Source of the DNA: CAWCDJ01 sp963836015
GTDB lineage: Bacteria > Acidobacteriota > Terriglobia > Bryobacterales > Bryobacteraceae
Assembly: GCA_963836015.1 (NCBI GenBank)
Contig: CAWIIF010000015.1
Span: 1,674,001-1,738,000 of the forward strand
Direction: 5' to 3'
Length of the DNA stretch: 64,000 bases
The notes under the pieces were generated by a model. That model ran no database searches. It was given only the letters and a program-made list of their open reading frames with translations, and was not told the origin of the DNA. The position numbers were made by a program, and so were the translations under genes. The stretch's first letter is position 1. Each line of letters begins with the position of its first letter. Shown piece after piece: positions 1 through 8,777 of the stretch.

Positions 1-1967
1 TCCGCAACCTGATGACGCACTTCTCGGGCCTGCAGCCGGACGTGCCGCTCAAGATTCCGTGGACCGGCTACCAGCACGGCATCGAGCTGGCCGACACCGA
101 TCCACCCGCCGGCCCCCCGGGCGCGCGGTTTGTCTACAGCGACATCAATTTCATCCTGCTGGGCGAGCTCGTGCACCGCTTGAGCGGCGAGATGGTGTCG
201 GATTACGCGCGCCAGAACGTGTTCCAGCCGCTCGGCATGAAGGACACGATGTTCCAGCCGCCGGCTTCGCTGGTGCCGCGCATCGCGCCCACCGAAGAGC
301 TGACCAGGAACGGACCACCGCTGCGAGGCGTGGTGCACGACCCCACCGCGCGCAACATGGGTGGAATCGCCGGACACGCGGGGATGTTCTCCACCGCCGA
401 CGACCTGGCGCGCTACGCCCAGATGATGCTGAACGGCGGCGAGCTGGACGGCGTGCGTGTGATCAGCCCGATGACCATCGAGAAGTTCACCGAGCCGCAG
501 AGCCCGCCGAACCAGTCGATTCTGCGCGGCCTGGGATGGGACATCGATTCGCCGCTCTCCGGCAATCGCGGCGACCTGTTCCCCATCGGCTCCTACGGCC
601 ACACCGGCTTCACCGGCACCTCCATCTGGATCGACCCGGCGAGCAAGACGTACGTCATCCTGCTGGCCAACAGCGTGCATCCCCACTCGCGGCCGGCCCT
701 CACGCCGCTGCGCGGCGAGGTGGCGACCATCGTGGCGGCGGCGCTCGGAATCCACACGCAGGGCATCACGCTCACCGGCTACAACGAGACCCTGAGCGGC
801 GCGGGCGCGCGGCGCGAAGTGGCGCGCAACGGAACCACCAAGACCGGGCTCGACGTGCTCGAAGATCAGAAATTCGCGCCCTTCCAGGGCAAGCGCATCG
901 GGCTGATCACCAACCACACCGGTCTCGACCGCGAGGGCCGCCGCAATATCGACGTCATGCGGCAGGCGGGCGTGCAGATCGCGGCGCTGTTTTCGCCGGA
1001 GCACGGCTTCGCGGGCAGGGAAGACCGCCCCGGGATTCAGGATTCCGTGGACCCCGCCACCGATATCCGCATCTACAGCCTCTACGGAGCCACCCAGCGG
1101 CCCACACCCGAGATGCTGCAGGGCATCGACGCCCTGGTGTTCGATATTCAGGACATCGGCGCGCGCTTCTACACCTACGAGACCACCATGGCGTACGCGA
1201 TGGAGGCCGCGGCCCAGGCTGGAATTCCGTTCTACGTGCTCGACCGGCCCAACCCGATCACCGGGGTTCGCGTGGAAGGACCGCTGCTTGACCCGGCCAA
1301 CCGGTCGTTCGTGGGCTATTTCGCGGGCCTGCCCGCGCGGCACGGCATGACCATGGGAGAGCTGGCGAAACTGTTCAACGGCGAAGGCCGCATCGGGGCG
1401 GCGCTCACCGTCATCCCCATGGAAGACTGGCAGCGCGGCGACTGGTACGATTCCACCAATCTGCCCTGGGTCAACCCGTCGCCGAACATGCGCAGCCTGG
1501 CGGCCGGCACGCTCTATCCGGGGCTATGCCTGCTGGAATATTCGAAGAACCTATCGATGGGACGCGGAACCGACGCGCCGTTCGAACAGATCGGCGCCGA
1601 TTTCATCGGCGGGCGCGAGCTTGCGGAGTATCTCGACAAGCGGCTGATTCCGGGCGTGCGGGTGTATCCCACGAGCTTCACGCCCACGGAATCGAACTTC
1701 AAAGGCGTGCGCATCGAGGGCGTGCGCTTCGTGATTACGAATCGCGAGCTTCTGGATTCAACGCGGCTGGGCCTGGAAGTTGGCGCGGCGCTCGAGAAGC
1801 TCTACCCCGGGAAGATCGACTTCGCGGCAAGCAAGCGACTGATCGGGAGCGACGATGTCGTTCAACGCCTGAAGGCAGGCGAAGATCCGCGCCAAATTCT
1901 GCAGAGCTTCGAGGATCCGCTGGAGGCCTTTCTGAAAGTTCGCGAACGGTACCTGATCTATCGCTGA
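1..1967 (+). CDS. Serine hydrolase (class C beta-lactamase fold) fused to DUF1343/NamZ-like domain, 5' partial
   Basis: The frame is open from base 3 (Arg-Asn-Leu precede the Met at 12), so the gene begins left of the window and the ATG at 12 is internal. The first ~260 visible residues are the C-terminal part of a beta-lactamase/PBP-like serine hydrolase: LMTHFSGL, a Tyr-Ser-Asp motif in FVYSDIN, and HTGFTGT near residue 197. The S-x-x-K nucleophile motif must lie outside the window. From about residue 275 a DUF1343 domain follows (GKRIGLITNHTG, FSPEHGF, DIQDIGARFYTYE, GRGTDAPFEQIGAD). That family includes NamZ exo-N-acetylmuramidases, so a role in peptidoglycan or muropeptide turnover in the periplasm is likely. 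The fusion itself is clear; substrate specificity is inference. Confidence 0.88.
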   Translation, partial: RNLMTHFSGLQPDVPLKIPWTGYQHGIELADTDPPAGPPGARFVYSDINFILLGELVHRLSGEMVSDYARQNVFQPLGMKDTMFQPPASLVPRIAPTEELTRNGPPLRGVVHDPTARNMGGIAGHAGMFSTADDLARYAQMMLNGGELDGVRVISPMTIEKFTEPQSPPNQSILRGLGWDIDSPLSGNRGDLFPIGSYGHTGFTGTSIWIDPASKTYVILLANSVHPHSRPALTPLRGEVATIVAAALGIHTQGITLTGYNETLSGAGARREVARNGTTKTGLDVLEDQKFAPFQGKRIGLITNHTGLDREGRRNIDVMRQAGVQIAALFSPEHGFAGREDRPGIQDSVDPATDIRIYSLYGATQRPTPEMLQGIDALVFDIQDIGARFYTYETTMAYAMEAAAQAGIPFYVLDRPNPITGVRVEGPLLDPANRSFVGYFAGLPARHGMTMGELAKLFNGEGRIGAALTVIPMEDWQRGDWYDSTNLPWVNPSPNMRSLAAGTLYPGLCLLEYSKNLSMGRGTDAPFEQIGADFIGGRELAEYLDKRLIPGVRVYPTSFTPTESNFKGVRIEGVRFVITNRELLDSTRLGLEVGAALEKLYPGKIDFAASKRLIGSDDVVQRLKAGEDPRQILQSFEDPLEAFLKVRERYLIYR

Positions 1968-2230
1968 TTAGCCGCCGGGGGAATCACCGTCCCCGGTCCC
2001 GGCCAAGTCTTCGATTTTGGTTCCGAATCGATCGTTGCGCTGCGGGATGGTGTCCCGCATGTCTACCTGATCTTCGGTTGCGCCGATACCCGAGAGCTTT
2101 CGGGCTGGCATGAGGGCCGTGTCGTCGGGCTGCCGTGTTGGTGCCATGGCTGCCTCCAGTCGGTTTGAGTATGGGGTGTAACGGATCCGAAGTCAACCAC
2201 GTTCGGCGTATGCTGGAAGAGGGGTGCCGG

Positions 2231-2899
2231 ATGTGCCGTTGGTTTTCTATTCTCGTTCTGCTGCCGCTCTTGACCGCGGTTGCCTGCGGGGCCGCGAGCG
2301 GGCCCATTCCGCCGCCGGCGGTTGACGCTCCGCTCGCCGCAACGGCCGGCAAGCAGACCGCGGTCTTCGCGGGAGGTTGTTTCTGGGGCGTTCAGGCGGT
2401 TTTCGAACGCGTCAAGGGTGTGATCGCGACTACGGCCGGATACTCGGGAGGTTCCAAGTCTTCGGCGACGTACGACCAGGTAGTCACTGAAACAACCGGC
2501 CACGCAGAATCCGTTGAGGTGGTTTACGATCCTTCGCGGATTACCTACGGTCAGCTACTCCGCGTCTATTTTTCGGTAGCGCACGATCCCACCGAGCTCA
2601 ACCGGCAGGGCCCCGATGTGGGCACGTCTTACCGGTCAGCCATCTTTTATACCGATGAGACACAGAAGCGCATCGCGGCCGCTTACATCGCGCAGCTCGA
2701 CGCGGCGAAGGTATTCCCCAGGCCCATTGTCACCGTAGTCACGCCGCTCAAAGCGTTTTACCGGGCGGAAGAATATCACCAGGACTACGCCCTGAAGAAT
2801 CCGAACAACCCATATATCGAAGTGTGCGACCGCCCGAAGATCAACGCCCTCAAGAAGGAGTTTCCGGAGCTGTTTGTCGATTACAAAGGCAAACATTAG
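2231..2899 (+). CDS. msrA: Peptide-methionine (S)-S-oxide reductase MsrA, exported
   Basis: Reduces methionine-S-sulfoxide in damaged proteins. The active-site motif GGCFWG is present with the catalytic Cys at residue 50, followed by the family hallmarks TAGYSGG, GHAESVEVVYDP and EEYHQDY. The 222-residue length suits MsrA plus a leader. The ATG at 2231 is preferred over upstream in-frame ATGs (2135, 2210) because GGAAGAGGGG lies just before it and the protein then starts with a hydrophobic leader ending in LTAVACG, a possible lipobox. That predicts a periplasmic or lipid-anchored enzyme. It is convergent with the M16 gene at 2926, with 26 bases between them. Confidence 0.93.
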   Translation: MCRWFSILVLLPLLTAVACGAASGPIPPPAVDAPLAATAGKQTAVFAGGCFWGVQAVFERVKGVIATTAGYSGGSKSSATYDQVVTETTGHAESVEVVYDPSRITYGQLLRVYFSVAHDPTELNRQGPDVGTSYRSAIFYTDETQKRIAAAYIAQLDAAKVFPRPIVTVVTPLKAFYRAEEYHQDYALKNPNNPYIEVCDRPKINALKKEFPELFVDYKGKH

Positions 2900-2925
2900 G
2901 AAGACGTATTCGCCTGCCCCACTGA

Positions 2926-4372
2926 CTAATTCTGATCCGGCGTGACCTGGTCGAGCGGTCCGAACTTCTTCATCAGCTCGGTGATTTTGGCGGCATCCCC
3001 GACCGCGATGATCTGCGCGTTATCCACCGGGACGTACTTCCTGGCAACCGCCTGCACCTCTTCGGCGGTCACCGCCGTGACCTTCTGTGAGTAGGTGTCC
3101 CAGTAGTCTTCGGGGAAGCCGTATTCGCGCTGCTCCATCCAGCGGCCGAGCACCGAATTGGAGCTTTCCAGGCCGAGCACGAAACTCGCCACGATGGCGC
3201 TCTTGGCGTCAGCCAGCTCGCCCGCGGGCACGGGGGTGTCGCGGATGCTGCGGAACTCCTTCAATACCTCGGATAGCGCCGGCTCCGTCACATCGGTCCG
3301 CACCGAGGTGGAAGCGTTGAAGAAGTTGATCACATGGCTCGCGGCAAAACCCGAGCCGATGCCGTATGTGTATCCCTTCTCCTCGCGGATATTGCGGAAG
3401 AGCCGCGACGAAGGTCCCGAGCCGAGCACGCGGTTCATCACCTGGCACTCGATGTAGTCGGGACTGGTGCGGTCGATCGCGTGGTTCGCAATAATCAGGA
3501 ACGTCTGCACGGAGTTGGGCCGCGGAATCAGAAACACCTTCTTTTCCGCGATGGGCGCCGGCATCGGCATCGTCACTTTCGCGATGGGTCCGCCCTTCCA
3601 TGCGCCCAGCGCCTTCTCCAGCTTCGCTACGGCCTCGCGTGGCGTAATGTCGCCCGCGATGCCCGCCCATTGTCCCGAAGGCACATAGTATTTCTTGTAA
3701 AAATCGATCAGGTCCTGGCGCGTCATCTTGTCGAGCGCCGCCAGCCGTGGGACGTATGTAACGGCGCGCGTCTTCCGGATATAGCACCTTGTACATCTGC
3801 TCCATGCCGAGCATGAACGGCTGGCTCTTCATCTGCTCCAGCGTGGCCTTTTCGCGGGTCTTCCACTTATCGAATTCGTCCTGCGGAAAGCTCGGGTTGA
3901 GCAGGATGTCGGCCAGCAGAGCCAGCGCTGCATCGAAATTCTCGGTCAGGGTGCTGAGATTAATATTCGCGCTGTCCTCGCTGGATGAGATGTTCAGCGA
4001 CGCGCCCAGCTCCGCCAGTTTCTCGGCGATCTCCTTGGAGTTGAGCGTCCTGGTGCCGAGGCGGATCAGCGCGGCCGTGGCGTCCGACACGCCGTTGAGG
4101 TCGGGAGGATTGCGCAGGTCGCCCGCCGGCAGGGTGATGCGCAGCGAGATGCTGGGAACGCGGTGGCTCTCCACCACCAGCAGCTTCATGCCGTTGGGTA
4201 GCTGGCGCTCCACCGGACGCGGCAGCTTCACCTTCAGCACTTCGTTCGACACCGGGATCCGGTTCAGGCGCACGACGCCGGCGAGCGTCTGGGGCTGCGC
4301 CTGTTGAGGCGCCTGCCCCTGGGCAGCGGCCATGGCCGCCGAAATCAGGGAAATAATGAGTGCTCTCTTCAT
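2926..4372 (-). pseudogene. M16-family peptidase, inactive-type subunit, interrupted by one frameshift
   Basis: Two - strand frames together make one M16 protein of about 480 residues. The N-terminal half (4372 downward) has a signal peptide and reads to MEQMYKVLYPEDAR; the C-terminal half resumes as TYVPRLAALDKMTRQDLIDFYKKYY. The frame changes in a GC dinucleotide run at about 3763-3770, explained by one extra base or two missing bases. The position where M16 enzymes carry the zinc motif HxxEH reads NGVSDATAALIR, so this is the non-catalytic partner type. The start follows GAGGAGG and lies 12 bases after the stop of the catalytic M16 gene, so the two form an operon. It could be a genuine pseudogene or a sequencing error in an intact gene. 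Confidence 0.85.
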
Positions 4373-4384
4373 GACGGCGCCTCC

Positions 4385-5737
4385 TCAGTTCTGCGGCCTG
4401 GGCGCGGCCGGGCGGGAGCCCGCTGCTGCCGGTTTGGTTACGATCACCACGCGGTTGGCATTCCGCAGGTAGGTCTTCGCGGCCTGCTGAATCTGGCCCG
4501 CGGTCACCGCCAGCCGCTTCTCCGGCTCCGTGTTGATGCGGTTCGGGTCGTTATAGAGCGCCGTGTCGTCGGCCAGCGAGATGGCCGTCGAAAGCACGCT
4601 CTCCCGCGGGAACAGCATACTGCGGCGGATGCCTGTCCGCGCCTTGGCGAGTTCCTTATCGGTCACCGGCTCCGAAATGAACTTCGCGATCTCTTCGGAG
4701 ATCAGCCCTTCCACCTCGGCCGGATCCTTGCCGGGCCGCACCATGGCGACAATCTGGAAGGTGGAGGGTCCGGCGCGGCCTTGCGCATAGCAGGAGATCG
4801 AACTAGCCACCTCCTTCTCCTTCACCAGCTTCTGGTAAAGCCGCGAGCTTTCGCCGCCTCCTAGAATCGACGCGCCGACGGTCAGCGCCCGGTTATCGGG
4901 ACTGGTGGCGTCGGGAATCCGGTAGGCGATATCGAGCCGCGCCACGCGCGCCAGCTTATCGTCGATGGCGGCGCGCCGCTCTTCCTTCTTTTCGGGCTCG
5001 GTGAGGTCCACCGGCTTGGGCGGTTCCTGCCGCGGAATCGTGCCGAAGTATTTCTTTACCTTCGCCAGGGTATCTTTCGTATCCAGGTCGCCGGCCAGCG
5101 ACAGGACGGCGTTATTCGGCGCGTAGTAAGTCTTGAAGAACTGCTGCACGTCTTCGACCGAGGCCGCGTCGAGATCCGCCATGGAGCCGATCACCGAATG
5201 GTGATACGCGAAATTGTCGTAGACCAGCTCGTCGAGCTTCTCGTAAGTCTGGCCGTAGGGCTGGTTATCGACGCCCAGGCGGCGCTCTTCCTTCACCGCC
5301 TGGCGCTGGTTTTCCAGGTTCTCCTTGGTGATCCGCAGCGAGCGCATGCGGTCGGCCTCCAGGAACAGGCCGAGATCCACCTGGTTTTTGGGTAGCACTT
5401 CGAAATACAGGGTGCGGTCGTTGTTGGTGGTGCCGTTCATGCTGCCGCCCTTGGTGAAGATGGTGTAGAAGTGCTCGCCCGGCCCCACGTTTTCCGAGCC
5501 CTTGAACATCATGTGCTCGAACAGGTGGGCGAAGCCGGTGCGCCCCTTCCGCTCGTCGCGGGAGCCGACCTTGTAGCTGACGGCGATCGCGTAGACAGGC
5601 GCATAGTGGTCCTCCGCGATAATCACGCGAAGGCCGTTGTCGAGGGTCGTGTCGGTGAACTTGACGGGCGCGATCCTGGACTGCTGCCCGAGGGCCAGGG
5701 CAGCGGCCGCGACTAAGAAAAAGAGAAGCCGCTTCAA
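4385..5737 (-). CDS. M16-family zinc peptidase, catalytic subunit (TTG start)
   Basis: Secreted or periplasmic zinc metallopeptidase of the pitrilysin/processing-peptidase family. The inverted zinc motif HLFEH lies at residues 71-75 within GFAHLFEHMMFKGS, and the later M16 landmarks (AYRIPDA, GGGESSRLYQKLV) follow. The start is taken as TTG at 5737 because AAGGAGGTCC sits 3-12 bases upstream and the product then begins with a clean signal peptide (LKRLLFFLVAAAALALG); upstream in-frame sequence has no such context. At 450 residues it is a single-unit M16 that would pair with the inactive subunit encoded directly downstream. Active/inactive M16 pairs are well known; the substrate cannot be read from sequence. 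Confidence 0.9.
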   Translation of the reverse strand: MKRLLFFLVAAAALALGQQSRIAPVKFTDTTLDNGLRVIIAEDHYAPVYAIAVSYKVGSRDERKGRTGFAHLFEHMMFKGSENVGPGEHFYTIFTKGGSMNGTTNNDRTLYFEVLPKNQVDLGLFLEADRMRSLRITKENLENQRQAVKEERRLGVDNQPYGQTYEKLDELVYDNFAYHHSVIGSMADLDAASVEDVQQFFKTYYAPNNAVLSLAGDLDTKDTLAKVKKYFGTIPRQEPPKPVDLTEPEKKEERRAAIDDKLARVARLDIAYRIPDATSPDNRALTVGASILGGGESSRLYQKLVKEKEVASSISCYAQGRAGPSTFQIVAMVRPGKDPAEVEGLISEEIAKFISEPVTDKELAKARTGIRRSMLFPRESVLSTAISLADDTALYNDPNRINTEPEKRLAVTAGQIQQAAKTYLRNANRVVIVTKPAAAGSRPAAPRPQN

Positions 5738-5804
5738 AAGGACCTCCTTATCGAGTGTTCCCAGTATAGACGCGCCCGGCACGCGAAAGGTAGGGACGCG
5801 GCCT

Positions 5805-6410
5805 CTATCCGTCCAACTCCATGACGAGGCGGGTGACCTGCTTCGCAAGACTCTGTACGGCCCCGGTGAGATACGGGTTCGGCCCGAGGGACTTGCGTGT
5901 TTCGCGGAAGGCTTCCAGCAGGCGCCGGCAATCGGCATCGAGCGCGGCGAGCTGCTCCTGGGGCGAGGGCGGCGGGCCGGCGGCTTCGGCGCGAGCAGCC
6001 TGTCGGAGCGTCGAAACGGCGGCCGCGATCCGCTCGCTGTTTTCTATAGTCAGGGGGATGGCGTCGCCGTTGACCGTTACACATCCGTTGGCAACGGCCG
6101 GTGCGATGGCACGGTACTGCTCCGGTGGGATGCGCGTGATCTGGGAGATATGGAAGTATTCGGGGCCGAACTTCTCCAGCAGCCGGATCAGGCGATCGGC
6201 ATTGCTGCGGGACATGTGGAGTTCCTTCTCGCAGAACTCGGTCCAGTCGGAGGCGCTGCTGCGATAGAGCTTATCTTCGCGGATGCGCCGTATGCACTCG
6301 GCATCGGCCGCGGAACAGCGGCCGGCCACGAGGCCGAACGCCTGGCGGCGTCCCAGCCACTGCCCGAGGTCAAAACTCCCCTCCGCGGGCAGATTACTCA
6401 CTTCGTTCAT
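5805..6410 (-). CDS. Hypothetical protein, possible DNA-binding-like helical domain
   Basis: 201 residues from the ATG at 6410, chosen over a TTG 27 bases upstream because GGAGA lies nine bases before it. No signal peptide or membrane segment is visible. The middle (WTEFCEKELHMSRSNADRLIRLL) vaguely resembles the helical unit of DUF3102/ParB-like proteins in which a short region resembles a helix-turn-helix; this is a weak impression. The C-terminal half is an Ala/Arg-rich helix (residues ~125-200) of coiled-coil character. It is divergent from tdk. Function unknown. Confidence 0.72.
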   Translation of the reverse strand: MNEVSNLPAEGSFDLGQWLGRRQAFGLVAGRCSAADAECIRRIREDKLYRSSASDWTEFCEKELHMSRSNADRLIRLLEKFGPEYFHISQITRIPPEQYRAIAPAVANGCVTVNGDAIPLTIENSERIAAAVSTLRQAARAEAAGPPPSPQEQLAALDADCRRLLEAFRETRKSLGPNPYLTGAVQSLAKQVTRLVMELDG

Positions 6411-6650
6411 TTGATGTTCTCCGGGGAACTTCGCCAACGATTGGCGGAGCTCTTGATGATGGGGAAGGACTTAGCCGCGCAGTCCGCCAATCATTGCCCG
6501 GCGCGAGGCTGCTTCCCGGTTCCATTATGCGCCCCGGACCCCCGCGCGCCCGGGCGATCCGCGTTCAAGTCCCTGGCAGGACAGGGCAAAAAAATCCCCA
6601 GCGGCGGTGACTGGATTCCCAGGCCGCCAGTATGCCATCCTGAACGGTTC

Positions 6651-7253
6651 ATGGACATCATCACGGGCAACGTCGGATGGATTGAAGTAATCTGCGGCCC
6701 CATGTTTTCGGGGAAAAGCGAAGAACTGATCAGGCGCCTGCGCAGGGCCATGATCGCGCGCAAGCGGGTGGAGGTGTTCAAGCCGACGATCGACGACCGC
6801 TATTCCGCCAACGAGATCGTCTCGCACGGCGACCTGCGGATGCACTCCCAGGTGGTCAGCCACGCCGGCGAAATCACGGAGCGGATCGACTGGCGCTCGG
6901 AGGTGGTAGGGATCGACGAGGCCAACTTCATGGGTCCGCAGTTAGTGGAGGTGGCGCAGCGCCTGGCGGACAGCGGCAAGCAGGTGATCATTGCCGGGCT
7001 GGATACCGACTACCTGGGCCGGCCCTTCACGCCCATCCCCGACCTGCTGGCGCACGCCGAATCGATCACCAAGACGCTGGCGATCTGTGTGCGGTGCGGG
7101 AACCCCGCCAAGCACACGCAGCGCCTGCGGGGATCGGACGACCTGATCGTAGTAGGCGCCGCCGACATGTACGAAGCCCGCTGCCGGCGCTGCTTCGAGC
7201 CAGGCATCCCCAAGCAGACGGAGATGGAATTCGTAAAAGCCAAAAAGCAGTAG
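6651..7253 (+). CDS. tdk: Thymidine kinase, type II
   Basis: Phosphorylates thymidine to dTMP in the salvage pathway. The 200-residue protein carries the P-loop GPMFSGKS near residue 16, the DEANFM Walker B segment, the lasso/thymidine-binding GLDTDYLGRPF region and a structural zinc site (CVRCG and CRRC). The ATG at 6651 is chosen because the family always begins a few residues before the P-loop; the same frame is open far upstream but that extension is antisense to the previous gene. The ribosome-binding site is weak. The TAG stop opens one copy of the stop-linked repeat described separately. Confidence 0.95.
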   Translation: MDIITGNVGWIEVICGPMFSGKSEELIRRLRRAMIARKRVEVFKPTIDDRYSANEIVSHGDLRMHSQVVSHAGEITERIDWRSEVVGIDEANFMGPQLVEVAQRLADSGKQVIIAGLDTDYLGRPFTPIPDLLAHAESITKTLAICVRCGNPAKHTQRLRGSDDLIVVGAADMYEARCRRCFEPGIPKQTEMEFVKAKKQ

Positions 7254-7272
7254 GGTAGGCCTCCCTCCAGGC
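7251..7272 (+). repeat. Stop-codon-linked repeat, copy 1 (tdk)
   Basis: TAGGGTAGGCCTCC directly overlaps the tdk stop codon, followed by CTCCAGGC. The 14-base core matches copies at 8429, 23089 and 24899 read in the direction of their genes. The second arm is imperfect here, so the hairpin is weaker than in the other copies. Confidence 0.7.
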
Positions 7273-7347
7273 ACGAACATTTGTAACCGCAGCGACATTC
7301 AAGCCAGTCCAAGCCTGCTTTGCCGCTCATTCCATCACTTGGCGATC

Positions 7348-8374
7348 TTAGGGAGCCGGCGGGCTGTTTTCGACCACCATCAATGTGAATGAGCCGGGCA
7401 GCACCGGTGGCCTGCCCCGGCCTGGCGCGCCTGCCGGCGCCGGCCCAAACTTCGCGGAAACAAGGAACACGCGGTGATTGGTCGGGTCGAGCCCCATATT
7501 GCGCGCGCCCTGCGGCGTCTGCACGTTTTCGACCACGTGATAGCGGTCCGGAGTGTCCTGATGAATCACGGTCAGCATGCCGTTCGCATTCGAGGCGAAC
7601 GCATTCGCCGGAGGCCGCGTCGAACCCGGCGCCGTCGACGCCGGTTCCGATCGGCACGGTCGCGACTACCTTGCCGCCCTGATAGTCGGAGATCGCCATC
7701 ACACCGCTGCGGCATCCGCTGAAGAGCCGGTGGTGCACAGTGTCGATGGCCATGGAGACGGGCTGCTTGCACGGGGCGGTGGGCCAGCGCCGCAGCACGG
7801 CCGCCGTCTTGGCGTCGATCTCCACCACCTCGCTGGTGTCGGTGAGATTTGCGTACACCTTGCCGTCGCCGGCGGACGCGCCGTATTCCGGCTTGCCGCC
7901 GAGCGGAATGTTCGTGATCCGGGTCCCCGCCACGGGGTCGATCACGGTCGAAGAGTGTGCGTCGCCATTCAAGGTGAAGACGCGATTCGATGCGCTGTCA
8001 TAGAGGATGGCGTCGGCATCTTCGGCGGCGGGGATGCGGCCGAGCACCTTGAAGGTCTTCAGATCGAACATGACCACGGACTGGTCGTTGCCCGAGGTGG
8101 CGAATCCATGGCCCGTGGCGGGCGCCAGCGCAGTCCCGTGCGCGCCGTCGATGCCGGTGACTTCGCCGAGCAGCGTCCCCCGGTCTTCGTCGACCACCAT
8201 CAAGCGATTCTGGCGGGCGATGAACAGACGGTGATTCGAGGGATCGGGCACGATGTAGTCCCAACGGCCGTCCCCACCCAGCGTATAGGTTCGTGTGATG
8301 CGGTACGACGAAGCCGGCTGCGCGAGGAGTGCCGTCACCGCAACCAGCGCGAGGACCAGCAACGTGTTGCGCAT
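7348..8374 (-). pseudogene. YncE-like beta-propeller protein, exported, frameshifted
   Basis: The ATG at 8374 follows AAGGA and begins a signal peptide (MRNTLLVLALVAVTALLAQPA). The frame then gives repeated propeller blades of the YVTN/YncE type (NHRLFIARQNRLMVVDED, ASNRVFTLNGD, HHRLFSGCRSGVMAISD). At about 7606-7610 the frame breaks: GFDAASG continues in a different frame as NAFASNANGMLTVIHQD and runs to the natural end VVENSPPAP at 7348. One extra G explains it. With that base removed the protein is about 341 residues, a normal length. Role in the family is often unknown. Either recent decay or a sequencing error. Confidence 0.85.
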
Positions 8375-8404
8375 AGAGTTCCTTTCGGCCCGAGTATATC
8401 CCAT

Positions 8405-8429
8405 GGGGGCAGGCCGGAGGCCTACCCTA
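8405..8429 (-). repeat. Stop-codon-linked hairpin repeat, copy 2
   Basis: Read on the - strand it begins with the TAG stop of the VOC gene: TAGGGTAGGCCTCC followed by GGCCTGCCCCC. GGGTAGGCC pairs with GGCCTGCCC (nine pairs, one G-T) around a TCC loop, so it could act as a terminator or 3' stabilising hairpin. There is no following T run. Confidence 0.75.
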
Positions 8430-8777
8430 CTCGGACCAGACGGCTAGCTCGTTGCCGTTGGGGTCCTGGAACTGGAAGCGGCGGCCGCCGGGGAAACTGA
8501 AAATCTCTTTGACGATCTTGCCGCCGGCAGTCTTCACCTTCTCAAGCATGGCTTCCAGGTTGACGGCGTACAGCACGACCAGGACGCCGCCTGCGGCCAC
8601 TTTCGAGGCCTTCCAGAAGCCTCCGGCCAGGCGGCCGTCGAAAAAGCTGGTGTATTCGGGACCGTAGTCCTCGAAGTTCCAGCCGAATACTTCCTTGTAG
8701 AAGCGCTGGGTAGCGGAAATGTCGGTGGCCGGGAGCTCGATATAGTCGATCCGGCGATCGTTCGCGGCGTTGCTCAT
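8427..8777 (-). CDS. VOC-superfamily (glyoxalase/bleomycin-resistance fold) protein
   Basis: A 116-residue single-module VOC protein: IDYIELPATDISATQRFYKEVFGW at the start and FQFQDPNGNELAVW at the end are the typical paired beta-alpha-beta-beta-beta motifs. The ATG at 8777 overlaps the stop of the upstream metalloprotease gene as ATGA, implying translational coupling; an upstream GTG at 8792 is less likely. No substrate can be named: the family covers glyoxalases, dioxygenases and resistance proteins. The stop codon lies inside the hairpin repeat. Confidence 0.85.
   Translation of the reverse strand: MSNAANDRRIDYIELPATDISATQRFYKEVFGWNFEDYGPEYTSFFDGRLAGGFWKASKVAAGGVLVVLYAVNLEAMLEKVKTAGGKIVKEIFSFPGGRRFQFQDPNGNELAVWSE

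Noticed and set aside
3763..3770. Programmed frameshift in the M16 partner gene
   Set aside because: No slippery heptamer or downstream structure is visible; a GC dinucleotide run is more simply an indel hot spot.
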